Source of the DNA: Fasciola hepatica
Lineage: Eukaryota; Platyhelminthes; Trematoda; Plagiorchiida; Fasciolidae
Assembly (NCBI GenBank): GCA_948099385.1
Contig: CANUEZ040000198.1
Span: 2,618,501 to 2,682,500, forward strand
Length of the DNA stretch: 64,000 nt
Direction: 5' to 3'
A model generated the notes under the pieces. It saw only the letters and a program-made list of their open reading frames with translations, did no database searches and was not told where the DNA came from. Position 1 is the first letter of the stretch, and each line of letters begins with the position of its first letter. Position numbers and translations under genes: made by a program. Of the stretch, positions 48,441 to 61,110 are shown piece by piece.

Positions 48441-50280
48441 ATGAAATTTGTTTGTGATTCCTCATACATTATTCAAACCTGATCTTGCCATTGACAGTCC
48501 ATTAGATATCACAACTGTTCACCGAGTTATCGACGCCCAGTATCCAGTTAAGTAGTGAACAAAGGTCCAGTGGGTTCTATTTAAGGCTGTAACGGCTGAC
48601 CATGATCCAACAACCAGCTACCCACAGAAGCAATGGATATCTGCATCCTCAGTTGAGCCGTGAGATTTTCGCAGAATGAATCCTCTCGATCCCAGATATG
48701 ATGGAAGACAGAGGTGCTTTAAACGCCAATTGATTCTGAGCCTGAGAAACGGCCGTGAATAGTAGTGGATTGTGGAGGTGGAAAAAGCTGCAGCGATGGG
48801 CAGCAGCTGCAATCTTGTCCGTCTAAGCGGAAACACCTGCTGTCAAAGTTCAGGCGTTATTGAACTGTTCTAAGAGACAAACGGCTCACTGATTCGAACT
48901 CAGGAGGGTCGTCTAGAATGTTGGGAGAAGGATTTTCAGAGGCCGTTTAATTGGCCTTTATCCCCGACAGGCTTGTTAAAAATCGTCATAGCTCCAACTG
49001 TGGTTGTAGATGGCGGTCCTCTATCAGAAACGGAGGTTCTCCGTGAGCTAAACCACTTAGATGACATGAGACTGCTTGACCGGATGAGTTGCTCCCGTCC
49101 AATTTCAAGGATGATGGCTCATAATTGTTATTGGGTTGGCAAAACTCCTCGATTCGGTAGGTCACAGGGAACAAGTTCCAAAGTATTGGGAATAATCTGT
49201 AATTGCGCCAATTTACAAGAAGGATGGTGATTCCTCGTGTCGAAACCACCCGGGAATAAGTTTGGTCAGCATCACATCTCAAATGCTAGCTTTTATCATT
49301 TCCCACCACTCATCGACCAATTGCGAACGGTGCCCTAGAGAGCATCAAGATGGGTTTGAACTTGATCCCGGTTGTGTTGATCATATCTTTACACTTCGAC
49401 ACATTTTGGAACACCAGCACACCTTTATCTGGCAAACTGCCCTCCTTTTTCTTAATCCTTCAGCGATCTCAGACTCAGCTGACCACATAGTTTATTGCCT
49501 CATGTTGGAGGGTGTATCAGAGAAGTTCCGTTCCACCATAAAGCCCTTTTATGTGAACACTCTTGGCTGAGTTAAGGCTTACGGTTCACCTTCACCCGAG
49601 TTCACCACGGGAAGTGGTGTGCATCGAGGTGACCCCTTTCTACCTTTCTCTTTACCTTCGTGATTGATATGGTCCCGGATGCAGCAATTTCGTCAGATGA
49701 TGATATTAATATCAAAAGTTTCCTCAGTTGAACGGTCTTAGAACTTGAATATGTGAGTGACGTCGTTCTCCTTTATGAAGATCCAGGTATGTTACAATTT
49801 TTTATGAGGGGCATAAAAAACTGTGTACCATTGGTCGATATGCGCTTTGTAAGATGCTGTTATAGGATTGGGTTGGTACAAATGTAAACCTTTCACTATA
49901 TGGAGAACCATAGACTTGATTGATAAATTGTTTTCTGGGCAGCTGGATTTTACTGGGAAAACAGATATCGGTTCAGGTGTTATTCTGTATACAGAAATTT
50001 CGCTTGACATTTGCCAATCTGAGTCATTTGTGGATTTGATTCGAAATCTGGTCATCAATCAAGGATTGGATGTACGCTGCAGCAGTCAAGCCCTTACTTC
50101 TCTGTGGTTAAGAGACATGGCTACTACGGGTGGAGGATATGAGAAGATTATCGGTATTGGAACACCGATGTGCACATGTCAACTGACAGGAATCCTCGGC
50201 ACGCCATACATATTATCTTCGTTGTCTGGTTTTCGATTGCTCCAATTTTCTCAGTCGTGTTTTCATAGCTCATAGCCATC
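48441..50280 (+). mobile_element. LINE 2, unit B copy, 3' half (reverse transcriptase)
   Basis: This resumes at the exact unit A position near 19,930 (cctcatac word). The linker covers 48,560-48,960. The polymerase shows GPLSETEVLRELNHL (49,010), a YKKDGDSSCRNHPGISL-like fingers block near 49,215, and the 102-codon frame 49,262-49,570 with DHIFTLRHILEHQHTF and FLNPSAISDSAD, where FLDxxxAFDSVD is expected. FLFTFVIDM is near 49,660 and YVSDVVLLYEDPG near 49,750. A tail like LWLRDMATTGG (50,100-50,135) corresponds to the usual GCETWxLR motif out of frame. Both catalytic Asp boxes are mutated. Confidence 0.8.
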
Positions 50281-51010
50281 CTGGAGCCCTTGATTCCCAG
50301 CTTCTACGAAAAACCGCATCGTTTCCTCAGCTTTCGTGAACCCATACAGTGGTATTGTCACCGGTGTGATTTTCAGCACCAGTGACGCCAACCGTGACTT
50401 TCGCTTGAAACTCGATGAAAAGTTCCATTATTCACGGCCATCATCGCATTACCTTGTTCAAACTGATAATCAATTCAGTTGCTACATTTATGAACCAGAA
50501 GGCACACTACAGTAGACGTTCGACTAGCGGCTCAGAAACGTGTCTTCTTTCGAGTCCTGACGCAAAGTATGCACGAAATTCCGCTAAACGAATGAATATA
50601 AAAGACCGGCGTCGGCGAGTTTCGAAAATGTTCCAACGGTGAGGTGCACGGTTAATTCGGTAAAGTCAATTCAGTAAAACGTATGCGACCGAGAAAAAAA
50701 ACAGTGAAGTCCAAATCAGGCATCAGAAATCAGTGAGAAAATAAATCAATTACGTCTGCTAATATGTTATTTTCAGTGCTTCACCAGATTGAATCTGGGT
50801 TAACAATAAGGACAGCACCGTTTGTCCGATCCTTCATGCAACGAACGTTCCAATCGTCATCAGTGCGTAAACAATGTTTATGATGCATATTGAATATTCT
50901 GTCAACTGATACTCTCAGCCATTTTCGCCATATGCTTTTGCGAATAGGAATATGGATTATTGTACAGAAAATAAATGGGTTGTAAAGTGTGTACGCATAC
51001 TGAGTAGATA
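50281..51010. other. Segment missing from unit A, after LINE 2
   Basis: Unit A jumps from its equivalent of 49,925 to that of 51,010, so this and the LINE tail are absent there. A 75-codon basic frame (50,415-50,642; SAKRMNIKDRRRRVSKMF) is not recognised. It could be LINE 3' sequence or unrelated. Confidence 0.4.
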
Positions 51011-51760
51011 AGTGTGTAAGTAATCGTTTGAATTGAAACTAACTCCGTGACTGAGTATGAGAAGCATAGACAGAATGGTAGTCAATATGGCTGGGGTGCG
51101 GTGGGGGTTACCACTTCAAGAAAGTACCGATCGTTCCGGCAGGAGAAACTGAAATGCCTGTGAAGTTCATTTGTTCTAATTGTATGAAAAGATCGAATCT
51201 AGCAAAGGATGGTGGTACTTTTAACATCTGTACTTAACCACAAGGATTTATTTCTATAATTTAGAATGTAAACCACACGGTTTTACTAGTAGCAAGGTAA
51301 TCGGAACACCTCGTCGTCAACCGACGACCAGTCTGATGAATAATTGATGGTTTGAGCGAAAGTACTGAGGGTGATTTTTATTGGTCCTTTTATTTTCGAT
51401 GGAAACGCCACAAATACAGAACGATCCCAATTTACTCAAAAGTATTGGGAAGTTCGTATTTGAAGATAATGCTGAATTTCCTAGCTCGAACGAGTCTTTA
51501 CCAAAAAAAGGTGTTAGAGCTTGAAAGATTGTATGTGAAATCACTTCTCTAAATTTATCGCTTTGTGTATTTTAATTATGGGTGCAAAAAGAACTGTGTA
51601 AATTTTAAAATCATTTACCTAGGCAATAAAATACATCTGGCAAAATAGTAACACCTCGCACTTTTAGACTGAAAAATCCAGTTGCTCTCATCGGATTTAC
51701 TCGATTATATGCACGCCTGCATACACATACACACACAATATTACCGATTGAAGCCATGAC
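51010..51760 (+). repeat. Duplicated segment matching 21,390-21,575 and 22,206-22,537
   Basis: The two unit A pieces, split there by a 0.63-kb segment, are nearly adjacent here. No coding frame of note. Confidence 0.6.
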
Positions 51761-51836
51761 AGGACAGATTTGGTTGCCATCAGAATATACCAGTCACCAA
51801 ATGTTATATTTCTTTCATTAGGATGAGAGTAAGCAT

Positions 51837-51838
<2 letters not shown>

Positions 51839-51905
<67 letters not shown>
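51839..51905. repeat. (AT)n microsatellite, long
   Basis: An almost pure run of about 33 AT units, continuing imperfectly to about 51,940. It produces a spurious minus-strand open frame of alternating Tyr and Ile. Confidence 0.95.
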
Positions 51906-51910
<5 letters not shown>

Positions 51911-51940
51911 TTACATATGTATGTATATGGATATATATTA

Positions 51941-53364
51941 ATAGCTAGTATATGTAGTCGTGTGGACAAAATTCCCTCGGAAGCACACGACTGGTTTCGC
52001 GGTTGTTGCCGCTAATCAGGTATGAGTACCCGGTACTCCTCTGCCCACTCGTCTCCATACTTGTGCACTCATATATCGTATGTTCAATATGACCTAATTT
52101 GAATCGTATGGAGTGGGGATAGATACTCTTCACTGAAGAGCCCACAAACGAATCACAACTAAGTTTCATCATGGTTATTCGTGTCTGGTTCACTACATAC
52201 TCCGAAAGATTTCTTCGTTGTTCCTTGGAAGGAAGAGAGCAGGATGAGTAGAGAAGAACCGATACTGACTAATCTTTGTGTGTGAGAGAGAATAAAAAGT
52301 GCTGGGAGATCACAACTACTGTTGTATGATTTCGGAAATTGAAATTAATCGGTTACCGTTTTTCCTTTCACAATCGATGGTTCAGATCACATTCCATCAA
52401 CATCAGGTACCAGATAGTAGACCCTAAAAATTGTTTCGGACACGGTAGAAACCAGAAGACCCAAAAGATGGTGAGCGACAATGATTATCGAAACAGCAGA
52501 ATGTTTCGATCACTTCCAGAAGTTAGAGTTACACCAGACGAATTGAACTAAAAGAGCTACGGTTCAACCGTCCGCTAGTGGAGTAGTCAAAATATTCGCA
52601 AGCAGTTGGCTGAAATCAGTTGTCGTTGGTGTGAGTGTACAAACAACGAGAAGTCCTGTGACACAGAACTGCTTACAAACTAATCAGAATCAGGAATTTG
52701 TTAGTTATTTGTGACTATATGGATTTCTGTAAGTGAATTCACGCGAGTGAATTTAGTCATCTCCGGAGCGATGCTCCCCACCAAACTCATATTCCTTATC
52801 TGACAAAGTCGGCGAAACAATAAAAGTGACTAGGTCGTTGCTCCCTATGTGTGCCACCTCTTTCCGTTTCGAGAACATGACTCAAGTCATATAAAACGTT
52901 TCACAATCATGAACCTCTTATTGGGCATAATTTTGGTCATGGACTTATCAAAGGTTTGCGTATCAAAAATCAAAGCTGTTTTGCACACCACACACAAATA
53001 ATGTTGTGCACATTTTATATGCATTAGTGTATTTTGCATCTTATGAATTACATATCTAGCTTGACTCCAGCCTAATGATTATGAGTTCAAAGTGTTTTCA
53101 AATCTACCAGGGATTATTCCTCGAGGGAAGTAGAAGAGACACAATAAAATAAACTTCATATTGTTCTCATTGTTTTCGCGACTTCCAACAACCACAATTG
53201 AAATCAGTGTATTTCATAAATCCACGACAGTCGAAAAGCGGCTTCATTGATTTTGTGGCGTTACTGAAAGAAAACTGCTCAGATTCGGTCTGTGTTTCAG
53301 TGACTGAACACTGGTTACCAACAACCTAAACCAAACTTCCGTATTGCTGACACGGTGTTCTCAA
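51941..53364. other. Unit B-only DNA, no gene recognised
   Basis: About 1.4 kb between the AT run and the next duplicated block. Frames of 70-82 codons (52,339-52,551 plus; 51,945-52,193 minus) lack motifs. In unit A the whole interval is replaced by a short AT run. Confidence 0.4.
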
Positions 53365-53589
53365 CATATTCTACCAATGGAACGGAGGGATTGATGATCA
53401 AACACCGATTATGTCAGTTTAACATATACCCCAACGGTCGTGTTTCTGAACTATAAAAACGAACGAAATTACCTGTGACTGTTCATACTCGACCGTTGAT
53501 GAACTTTAGGATATCAAGCCAGCATCACCGATGAGGGAGGTTAGTAAAGACCAGTGGCACCTTCTGCATGCGAGACGACTCCTGATCCA
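53365..53589 (+). repeat. Duplicated segment matching 22,565-22,784
   Basis: This is about 95% identical to unit A, including accaatggaacggagggatt. It leads directly into R6. It marks the left edge of the well-conserved block. Confidence 0.75.
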
Positions 53590-53832
53590 TTGTCTGTTCA
53601 CCTCATGAGATGGAAATGCCTCACTCGCAAAACGTTTCTACTCCAGCTAGGCCTTGCTTCCCTTATAAAATATTTCGATCATGGCCAACCCAGAACGGCG
53701 GAAGCAAACAAAAAATCGTTTGTAATTCCTACGCAGCACATTTTATCCATTTGCGGAATGATTCATAACCTGTATTCATTCCGAACAGTAGACACGGTGT
53801 TCGAAGAATTCCGAATGGTTCAAAAATTCTGA
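53554..53832 (+). CDS. 92-codon open frame in R6, intact only here
   Basis: This frame (start MAPSACETTPDPLSVHLMRW, end FEEFRMVQKF) is uninterrupted here. Unit A (22,750-23,030) and the third copy (26,565 onward) have stops or indels in the same frame. The middle (LTRKTFLLQLGLASLIKYF) looks helical and could be a scrap of a recombinase or transposase, but I do not recognise it with confidence. It is short, has no visible promoter, and lies inside a repeat, so it is probably not a functional gene. Confidence 0.25.
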   Translation: MAPSACETTPDPLSVHLMRWKCLTRKTFLLQLGLASLIKYFDHGQPRTAEANKKSFVIPTQHILSICGMIHNLYSFRTVDTVFEEFRMVQKF

Positions 53833-54015
53833 TCACTTGTGTCCCTGAAGCAGGAGAAGAATGAGATGACAGTTTAGCTCTTCTCTACTTATCGTGCAGA
53901 GTGGCACTAACTGCCTTATCTCAGGTTCAGGCCATGTGGTCGATAAATGAAGTCAACGATCGCCCTAATACACCCAATTTACGGCGAATTTCCAATACAT
54001 GAGCGACTCACAGAA
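53590..54015 (+). repeat. R6 repeat, copy 2
   Basis: Counterpart of 22,785-23,210 at about 95% identity, followed as in unit A by the mariner remnant. Confidence 0.7.
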
Positions 54016-54214
54016 AAGAATTGCTTGAGTTTTCCATTTCGAAAGATAAGGCCACGCACTGATTAGTATGGCATTGTATCTGGATTATGGGACAAAATTG
54101 ACTCGAAACACCATTAAGATGAGACTAACTGTGAAGCAAAGCAACTCGTGCACACAAATGACGTAAGAATATCGTTGAATGTCGGTGTCGGAATTTCCCC
54201 GGATGGTTCAGTGG

Positions 54215-54690
54215 TGCGCGGAGTTGAGAGATCATTAGAAAAATCGGAGCTGGATTGCGACCGATGGCATGCCGCCCCACATGCAACGGTCAACTGGATA
54301 TCGGAATGGGCAACAAGCCTTCGGATAAGTTGGTGCGGTAAGCAAATGAACAAAGGTTGATCTCACTACAAAAATATGTTTTCTAGGGACTGAGCCCAGT
54401 GGCTCGACTGGAAGTCCCCTTTGCATCGGATCGGACGAAAAATGATGTATACCGTGGTCTCCAGGACCTGCGAATCAAGCTCAAATCGAATGTTTCCTGG
54501 GTGGTTATGTTGAAAGATAAGTTGGGGACCACAAGGCCGAGAACCTGGATGATTTGGAACATCGGATCCAATTTGTATGCGGTGTGATTCCATGATCAAT
54601 GCAGGATGCGGTTTCACATAATATGATTCAACGACAGACGATTTGCCTGGCTCAAGTTGGGGAAGTTCTTTGACACTGTATGTGTTGATT
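54215..54690 (+). mobile_element. Mariner-like transposase remnant, unit B
   Basis: Same architecture as the unit A copy: ATVNWISEWATSLRISWCG, the 49-nt GT...AG stretch (54,337-54,385), then an EYFLG/GYVE block and the C-terminal LEHRIQFVCG region. About 13 differences were counted over roughly 270 bases against unit A. It shares the YVER stop and adds another at the PTSMQD position. It is inactive. The long minus-strand frame 54,366-54,761 is an antisense shadow. Confidence 0.6.
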
Positions 54691-55047
54691 GCCCGGCCAA
54701 CAACCACAAACAATTTGAACACCTGCCCAAAATATACCTCGACGTTAATTGCGACTAACAAAGAAAGCTGTTTTCTAGTCGGAGGCAGAGTTCACATTAC
54801 ATCAATTATTAGTTCATCGATAACTCCTTTTGGCTGCATCCCCTACGACTGTTTCCACCTAGAAGCATAATGTATTCATCGATGCGCAAATCCCGTTTAG
54901 GCGATAACCATTTGTAGCACAATTGCAACGTTCGTGAGTACCCTTGTCCTCATTCTTTCCAGCTGGCACAGACCAACTACTGCACCTGAAATTCAAACTT
55001 CGTATACCTTTAAATAAAAGTGAATTCCCCATGGATGTCCGTTGGAT

Positions 55048-55928
55048 TGGAATGTCACAGCAGTAAATCACTACATCTCAGAGCTCTTGGTGATGAGAGG
55101 CCATCATATACCAGAATAATTGGCTTGACACTGATGATCCGTCCAGTCTCAGCGATACAGGTCAGCAGTGATTAATCTGTGAGAAACTGGGTAGCGGAGG
55201 CATTATCTGATAACACGGTTGACGGAGCACTTTCCAACAACGAGAGCATTCTTTGAGTTTTCAACGTATAACATTCATGCTCTATACCATCGGAAAATCC
55301 ATTCTAATTCACGCGAAAACGTGAGAATCTCTTACAAGACCGTTTATCTCGTCAAAATTCTTCACAATCAGTTCAGCGATTGTATAACCCAGAGGCAGGA
55401 TGAGTACCAATCAATCGGTTACGATAGGTGCCACAGGCACAGAGCCGCCTAAATAAATCAAGTCTCCATACACGGTGGTTCCTAAGGGCTTCAGAAAACT
55501 TGTCGCCTTCGGAGGGTTTACCTTCGAAGACTTCAGATCCTTTTCAAAACATTGATGTTGGGTTATTCTGATTGATATGAGTGGAGCATCACCCAAGTGT
55601 TTCACTCTCATAGGTCTTAAATGGACAGTGTACTTCCGTCCAAACCCTAATGAAAAAATGGAAATAACCAATCTTCTAAGCCGAGCTACTTCGTGCATTA
55701 GCAAATCTTAGTTTAATAAAACGAGGGTTCCTGCGAAAGAGAAAGTGCAGTCACTAAGAATAACAAAACGATTTATTTCCACTTCTGGTATTTTTTTATC
55801 AGACAATGCAAACACAGATATTTGCGTCATTGGATAAACATCAAAAATGCCTAACAACTTGGGCTTGAATCCAAACGTTCCTTTCAGGCATCAGTTCCCT
55901 GACTGCGCCTACGAATGAAACATCCGCT
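55048..55928. other. 0.88-kb segment present only in unit B
   Basis: This splits sequence that is continuous at 24,355 in unit A. Its left part is R4 (55,005-55,195). A 77-codon frame (55,219-55,452) and an overlapping 97-codon minus frame (55,411-55,704; FGRKYTVHLRPMRVKHLG) follow, neither recognised. The flanks read atgtccgttggatt and acatccgctgtattcc, a possible decayed target duplication. Confidence 0.5.
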
Positions 55929-56359
55929 GTATTCCCATTGGTCGGAACATATCGCCACCTACGGTGTGATGTACAGTTCCCTATGAGAGAAATTCTGTTG
56001 GCCACAACGAATGGAAACGAATGGCACTGGCATTATTTATTCACTGCAAAACAATGGTGGTATCCGTCTATGGAACAAGACGATCTATATGCATTTGTAT
56101 CTCGTGAGTAATGTCATTCAAAACCGTGTTCCGAGAACAGCCGCAACTTATTCAGGTAGTGGCATGGTGAGAAATTTGCACGGTTTTCCCACCATGAAAA
56201 GGTAAATAGGTCCACAGTCACATTGAAACCGCAAATACCCAAATTCACCACAACCAGCCACAAGCACAATTGGAATATCTACACGAATAACTAAAAGTAT
56301 TCAAACCCACATATAAAGATGCTCAGACTTGGGTACAAGCGGTGTTGGTTGACTTGGAA

Positions 56360-57720
56360 CCACAGTAACTGGTCACATCTTTCAGACACTAGTCACTCAC
56401 CACATCTGAGTGCCTTTCCATCATGGGAAATCTACATTTCAAACAGGCTTGGTAATGTTCCGCCCAAGCAATAATTCCGGACCCGTGCTGACTCATTGGA
56501 GTGAATATGAGAAAATGGGGACTGATCTTGACTATCCCAGAAAGTTTGTGCGCCAATATAACTGCGATGAACCTGATGAAATAGAACAAGAGGTATCTGC
56601 AGAAGCACACTTTCTACTAGAAGGACATTTTACCTGTGAGACCACAGCTCAACATCCGAAATCAAATTAAAGTCAAAATCAACAACTGCATGGTCCACCG
56701 AAACTACACACCAGATGTTTCACTCAGAAAATGTAATATAGATGATAAATTCATCACAGCACGTATCGGCGAAATGGGTGTTGAAATTGTTTGAGATAGT
56801 CGATGATCCAATGGTCAGAGACACTATCAAAGAAAGTTTGGAAATAGTAGAGATATTTGGGCCAGATAATTGTGAAAGGGAAACACACGGCTTCATGTGA
56901 TATCCAATCACTGTTCACGGATTTTCTCTTTAGGGAGGCCATACATATCATCTGCTACCATGTAGAGCGAAACCAACTCAAAATCGGTATACCAGTCCCA
57001 TTTCAGGAACGACAATTACTACTATGCTCAACAGTCATATGGTAGTCTTCCATTGGCCGAGCCTACAGACAGATTGGCGCAGTCGCAATGCGGAGCTCAT
57101 TGGGTTCATTTTATCAGGAAATGTTTTGGCTCATTTTGAGGAAAATACAAGCTGGTTCATGAATGCAGTGTGAGCGATATTAGGTCCCATAGACACAAAA
57201 GCCCGCTGCATTATTAAAGATAACCGGAAACCAGACTGTTCGGCTTGAAGTGGGGGACAGCATAAGATCCCAATATGTCAGATTTGGTCACCAGTCGAGT
57301 CACAATGAATTTCCTCCTACCACGAATAATATCGTCGTTCGAGGTTTTAAATCCTCTGTCCTCCGAAGTGTCAAGTGAAAACTCTGCTCCACCGATCGCA
57401 GTTTGCTGTATCTTGCTGGTAGAAAAAGCTTTTTTGCCGAGAAACAGGACGATGAGTACCAAGAGAAAGAAGCGAATTGGTATTGATTCACACGTGCCGA
57501 TTCTTCTTTGGGATTGTTTTGATATAAAAGCGGGGTTGGAGCAATTAATAGGAATAATGAGAAATACCTGCACAATGTGTTCTGATCCTCACTGTAGAAC
57601 TCGGATGATGGAGGGCAATATTTGGTGGGCTATCCCACAGCCAATTAACGGATCATACAAATGAATACCCCGAATCTCTTTATCAACACGAAAATTTCAA
57701 AAATATAGGATGTTGAGGTT
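56360..57720 (+). mobile_element. Penelope-like element, broken reverse transcriptase, unit B
   Basis: Same block order as 24,740-26,100. The upstream part reads DEPDEIEQEVSAEAHFLLEG (56,410-56,670). A damaged LHGPPKLHTRC-like word near 56,690 has replaced PQLYGPPKLHK. SCDIQSLFTDFLFREAI is at 56,893-56,943, then VERNQLKIGIPVPFQERQLL. A later frame of 129 codons (57,275-57,664) runs to RMMEGNIWWAIPQPINGSYK, a region also present but broken in unit A. The YxDD box and GIY-YIG endonuclease were not identified. Confidence 0.65.
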
Positions 57721-57960
57721 CCTATACACCGGAGATGCCACTGCCCCATTACCTCTGAAAATGTTGAAACTGTTAACCCACACATTTATCTACTGAATTA
57801 AAAACGTTCTATTTGTCCATTGTATTCAGAAGGAAATGGCATTGATGACGCTGCCTTTTATATTCCTTGTGATTAGGCCGTCGGGAGGCGATCTGGACAG
57901 TTTGCACCATAAATGTTGGAAAAGACTTCGCTATTTTGGACGATGTGATTGTTTGGTCTT
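57721..57960 (+). repeat. End of the duplicated segment, unit B
   Basis: This matches 26,130-26,350. Similarity decays and stops near 57,960, after which no other sequence in the window is shared. Confidence 0.55.
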
Positions 57961-60900
57961 GCTTGGCGTCCGAAATCGCGTATGGAAATATCAAATCACA
58001 GCTTTAGTTTTCTACCTTAGGAAAGTTGGTTCTGGAGAAGTAACTGAATAATCAAAAAAAAATTGATTTTTAGGCAAATATTCAGTTCTCTTTATTTCGG
58101 GTCTACTGGTTGCCGATGCTGAATGTATGCGGTATCGCAGAATTTTAGTCCTACCGTTTAAAAATATCGCAAACTTTTGGATTTCGACCAAAAATTGCTG
58201 ATCACACGCGACCCTAATATATCCAACATATTCTCCAAATTCAGTGGTGCTCCTCAACAGTAGCGTTAAGATAGTCAGTTGCTCCTATTCAGACGTAGAC
58301 TAAGGAGTAGGCCTATTCGACATTTGGTGTAGTTTCAAGGTACACCCGCCCATTTCCATTTTAAATATAAGCCGTGTTCAGTTACAGGATTTTCAGAGTC
58401 AAATAATGGTTTGGTTGATATCATGGTGATTAGTGAAATAGATATTGAAACAAACATGTTCGGTTTATCATGCAAGGACCAAAGCGAGCAAAGCCAAGTA
58501 TTTGTGATGCACAATCAGAGGCTACCAGCTAGAGAAAATGGTGCACTCAGTTAAAAGTTATAATGTGCAGTAGTGAGCAGTGCTCTGGGAAATTGTATTT
58601 AGTATTCCCAATGGGAAAATTCGCACGGACGAAACCTGTGAGTTCTGCTACGGCAGTACCATTGATCTCGACTGTACTGACAACATCGAGAATGCTGAGC
58701 ATCAAAATTGCTGATTTTATGAAACAACGAATCTGCCTTCATTCTGCGACTTAAATAGAGTCAAGTAGTATAGTCCACCTACTTACGAGGACTACCCAAG
58801 TGACTCTCTCTAACGTCATTGGTTATTTTGTCCAGCGGGACACGTTGCACCAAAATACGATGTGCTCACAGTATAAGATATTATCGTTATACTTCCCATT
58901 GGCTTAAGTGAAATGCGTTGAATGTTTCACGTTGAATTCTGATTGAACTAAGCGAGTGCCACAGTTCGTTGAGTCGTACAAATGTATTACTACTGGTTCT
59001 GAAGCAAAACACCGAGGTTGGGATACAGTCGAGCAGCTGATACTCACAACACCTAACAATTAGATGGACAACGTTGTTCTCTTCCACAACAGTCTGTTTT
59101 TCTCAACCAATTAGGTAATCCCTGTGATCATGAGTACACCAAGTCTCTGCGCTGTTAGAATTTTTCAGGGCCTTTCATCGACGTGAGGTTCGTTGGGGCT
59201 GCTTCCAACACATTCGCCTAACAGGCACCACATTTTCTACTCTCATAATTTCTGTATACTGCTAATCAAAGGTTTTCCAAGGATATAGGTTTTTGCCAGG
59301 TTTTACCTTGTTACCACACAGCTAAAATGTTGTTCTTCCATGTGTATACATCTGTAAATGGCAATTTATCAGACATTTTGGAGGGTTTATCATCGTTGAC
59401 TTATACACTGGAGAACAAAGACAACAATATTGTGCCAATGATTTGGTCGCTACAGAGATAACAGGGAGGTAACACTGGAGGTTTGTTTGCCTTACATGCA
59501 TGGTCCGTGAGAAAAGCAAGGTTGCATTCACGTGCCACATCGCAAAAATTGGGTAGGAAATCGGAAAACGAGTGGTATCAACATACGATTATATGTTCAG
59601 ACTTAAGATTCATACATGTCAAGTGATTCAGTGAGGAAAATTACCCCTGCAAGTTAATTGATGGAATAACCTCTAGACTGTTCTTCTTCCTCCTTTTCAT
59701 TTACGTTCACAGTGCAAAGATGTCCGACTGGAAATTCGATTAGTTTGCAACGCAAGGGGTGAAAGATGTATTATTGATATGTGCGTATTCATCTAGAACC
59801 AATTTGTATGGCCACACGCTCACCATCGGTGAGTTACACGAGTGCGCTGCTATCAGTTGGAGTTCCATTGGAAACACTGTGTGCGTTTGTGCATATCGCA
59901 AGTGATTTCAAACAAACGGGGTAAAACAGCCACACGCGGAGTGACTTCAAGGGTTAGTCGTGATGCTTTCAAAGTGAACATCGTGTGGTTCATTAGTATA
60001 CTAAAGGGAACAATCATACTTATAACTTTTGATGACTCACTGCACATCACTTCCTATATAATTTTCTGTTCAGTGTTGCAAATGGAAGGTACACACACCA
60101 AAGCGGAACTCCAACCCCGGCTACTTGCTTTACGAATTTCATCCCTGGTCATGGTTCGTATAAAGGCAGGCTTGTTAACAACACACAATACTTGGTCATA
60201 TAAATGAAAGGTTTGTGTGATAGGAAATACTGTTTATCACTCGGATCAGCAGGGCGACAGCAAAAAATCAACAGCCGGTCCAGAAGGCAAAAATGAAGCA
60301 CCACTTTGTATGGTTGCTAGATTTGAATAGACAAAATCGGTTTGTTCATTTTTTTCCAATAAAGATGTGGATATGCACTTGATATAACAATAGCAAACCT
60401 AATTTGATACTTCTTATCTCATTTGGAAACAATTCTGATGACGTTGTTCATCACCTAGAGGTTATCCATACAGAAATATGTTTGCATTCCGGCATTCCGT
60501 GGAATCCAAATCTACTGGAATTCTCGGCTACGAAAACGGCACTCCTACTGTTGTTTCTGTCTTTTATCTGGGTAATCACAACTAATGATCACGTCAATGT
60601 TTGTCATTTAATTCACGATACAAAGTTTCGATTTGATTTTACCAAGGAGTAAACAGACTATAGAATGAAGTGAGGTCATTGCCTACCCAGTTGTGAATGA
60701 ATATAAAGAATGAATAATCTGGTGAATACACCAAATTTACTGAAAGCGAAAATATTTTACTGACTCAGAATCGGGTTTGTTCAGTGTTATGCTCCAATTT
60801 CAGCCAGTAAGAGAAATGATTGGACTTGGTGCTTGTGTTAAATTGACGAAATATCACACATATAAGGGCAAAAAACCTAACGTATTTTAGGATGAAAAGA

Positions 60901-61110
60901 CCACAGTGAAACAACAAATAGCTAGGCGATCACTGATTGAAGCACAGAAACATTGATGGCAACAAACATATTTTCAGATTGTGAGCATTAAATAGAGCTA
61001 AATCTTGGTGGACATAGCAGTAAGGTTTTGCAACGAATGTGTTTTGTGGCTAAATAAATCATCGTCGCAGCGTTAACTGCTAAGTTTTGAATGACTCATG
61101 TAAGTGAAAT
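57961..61110. other. Repeat-poor DNA, no gene recognised
   Basis: About 3.1 kb outside the duplication, more AT-rich by eye. The longest frame is 121 codons (59,842-60,207, plus), with a hydrophobic middle (WFISILKGTIILITF) that could be a membrane helix. It overlaps other frames and shows no splice or family evidence. The rest has only short frames. Confidence 0.4.

Noticed and set aside
51697..51969. 90-codon minus-strand frame rich in Tyr-Ile
   Set aside because: It is a translation of the AT microsatellite and carries no gene.
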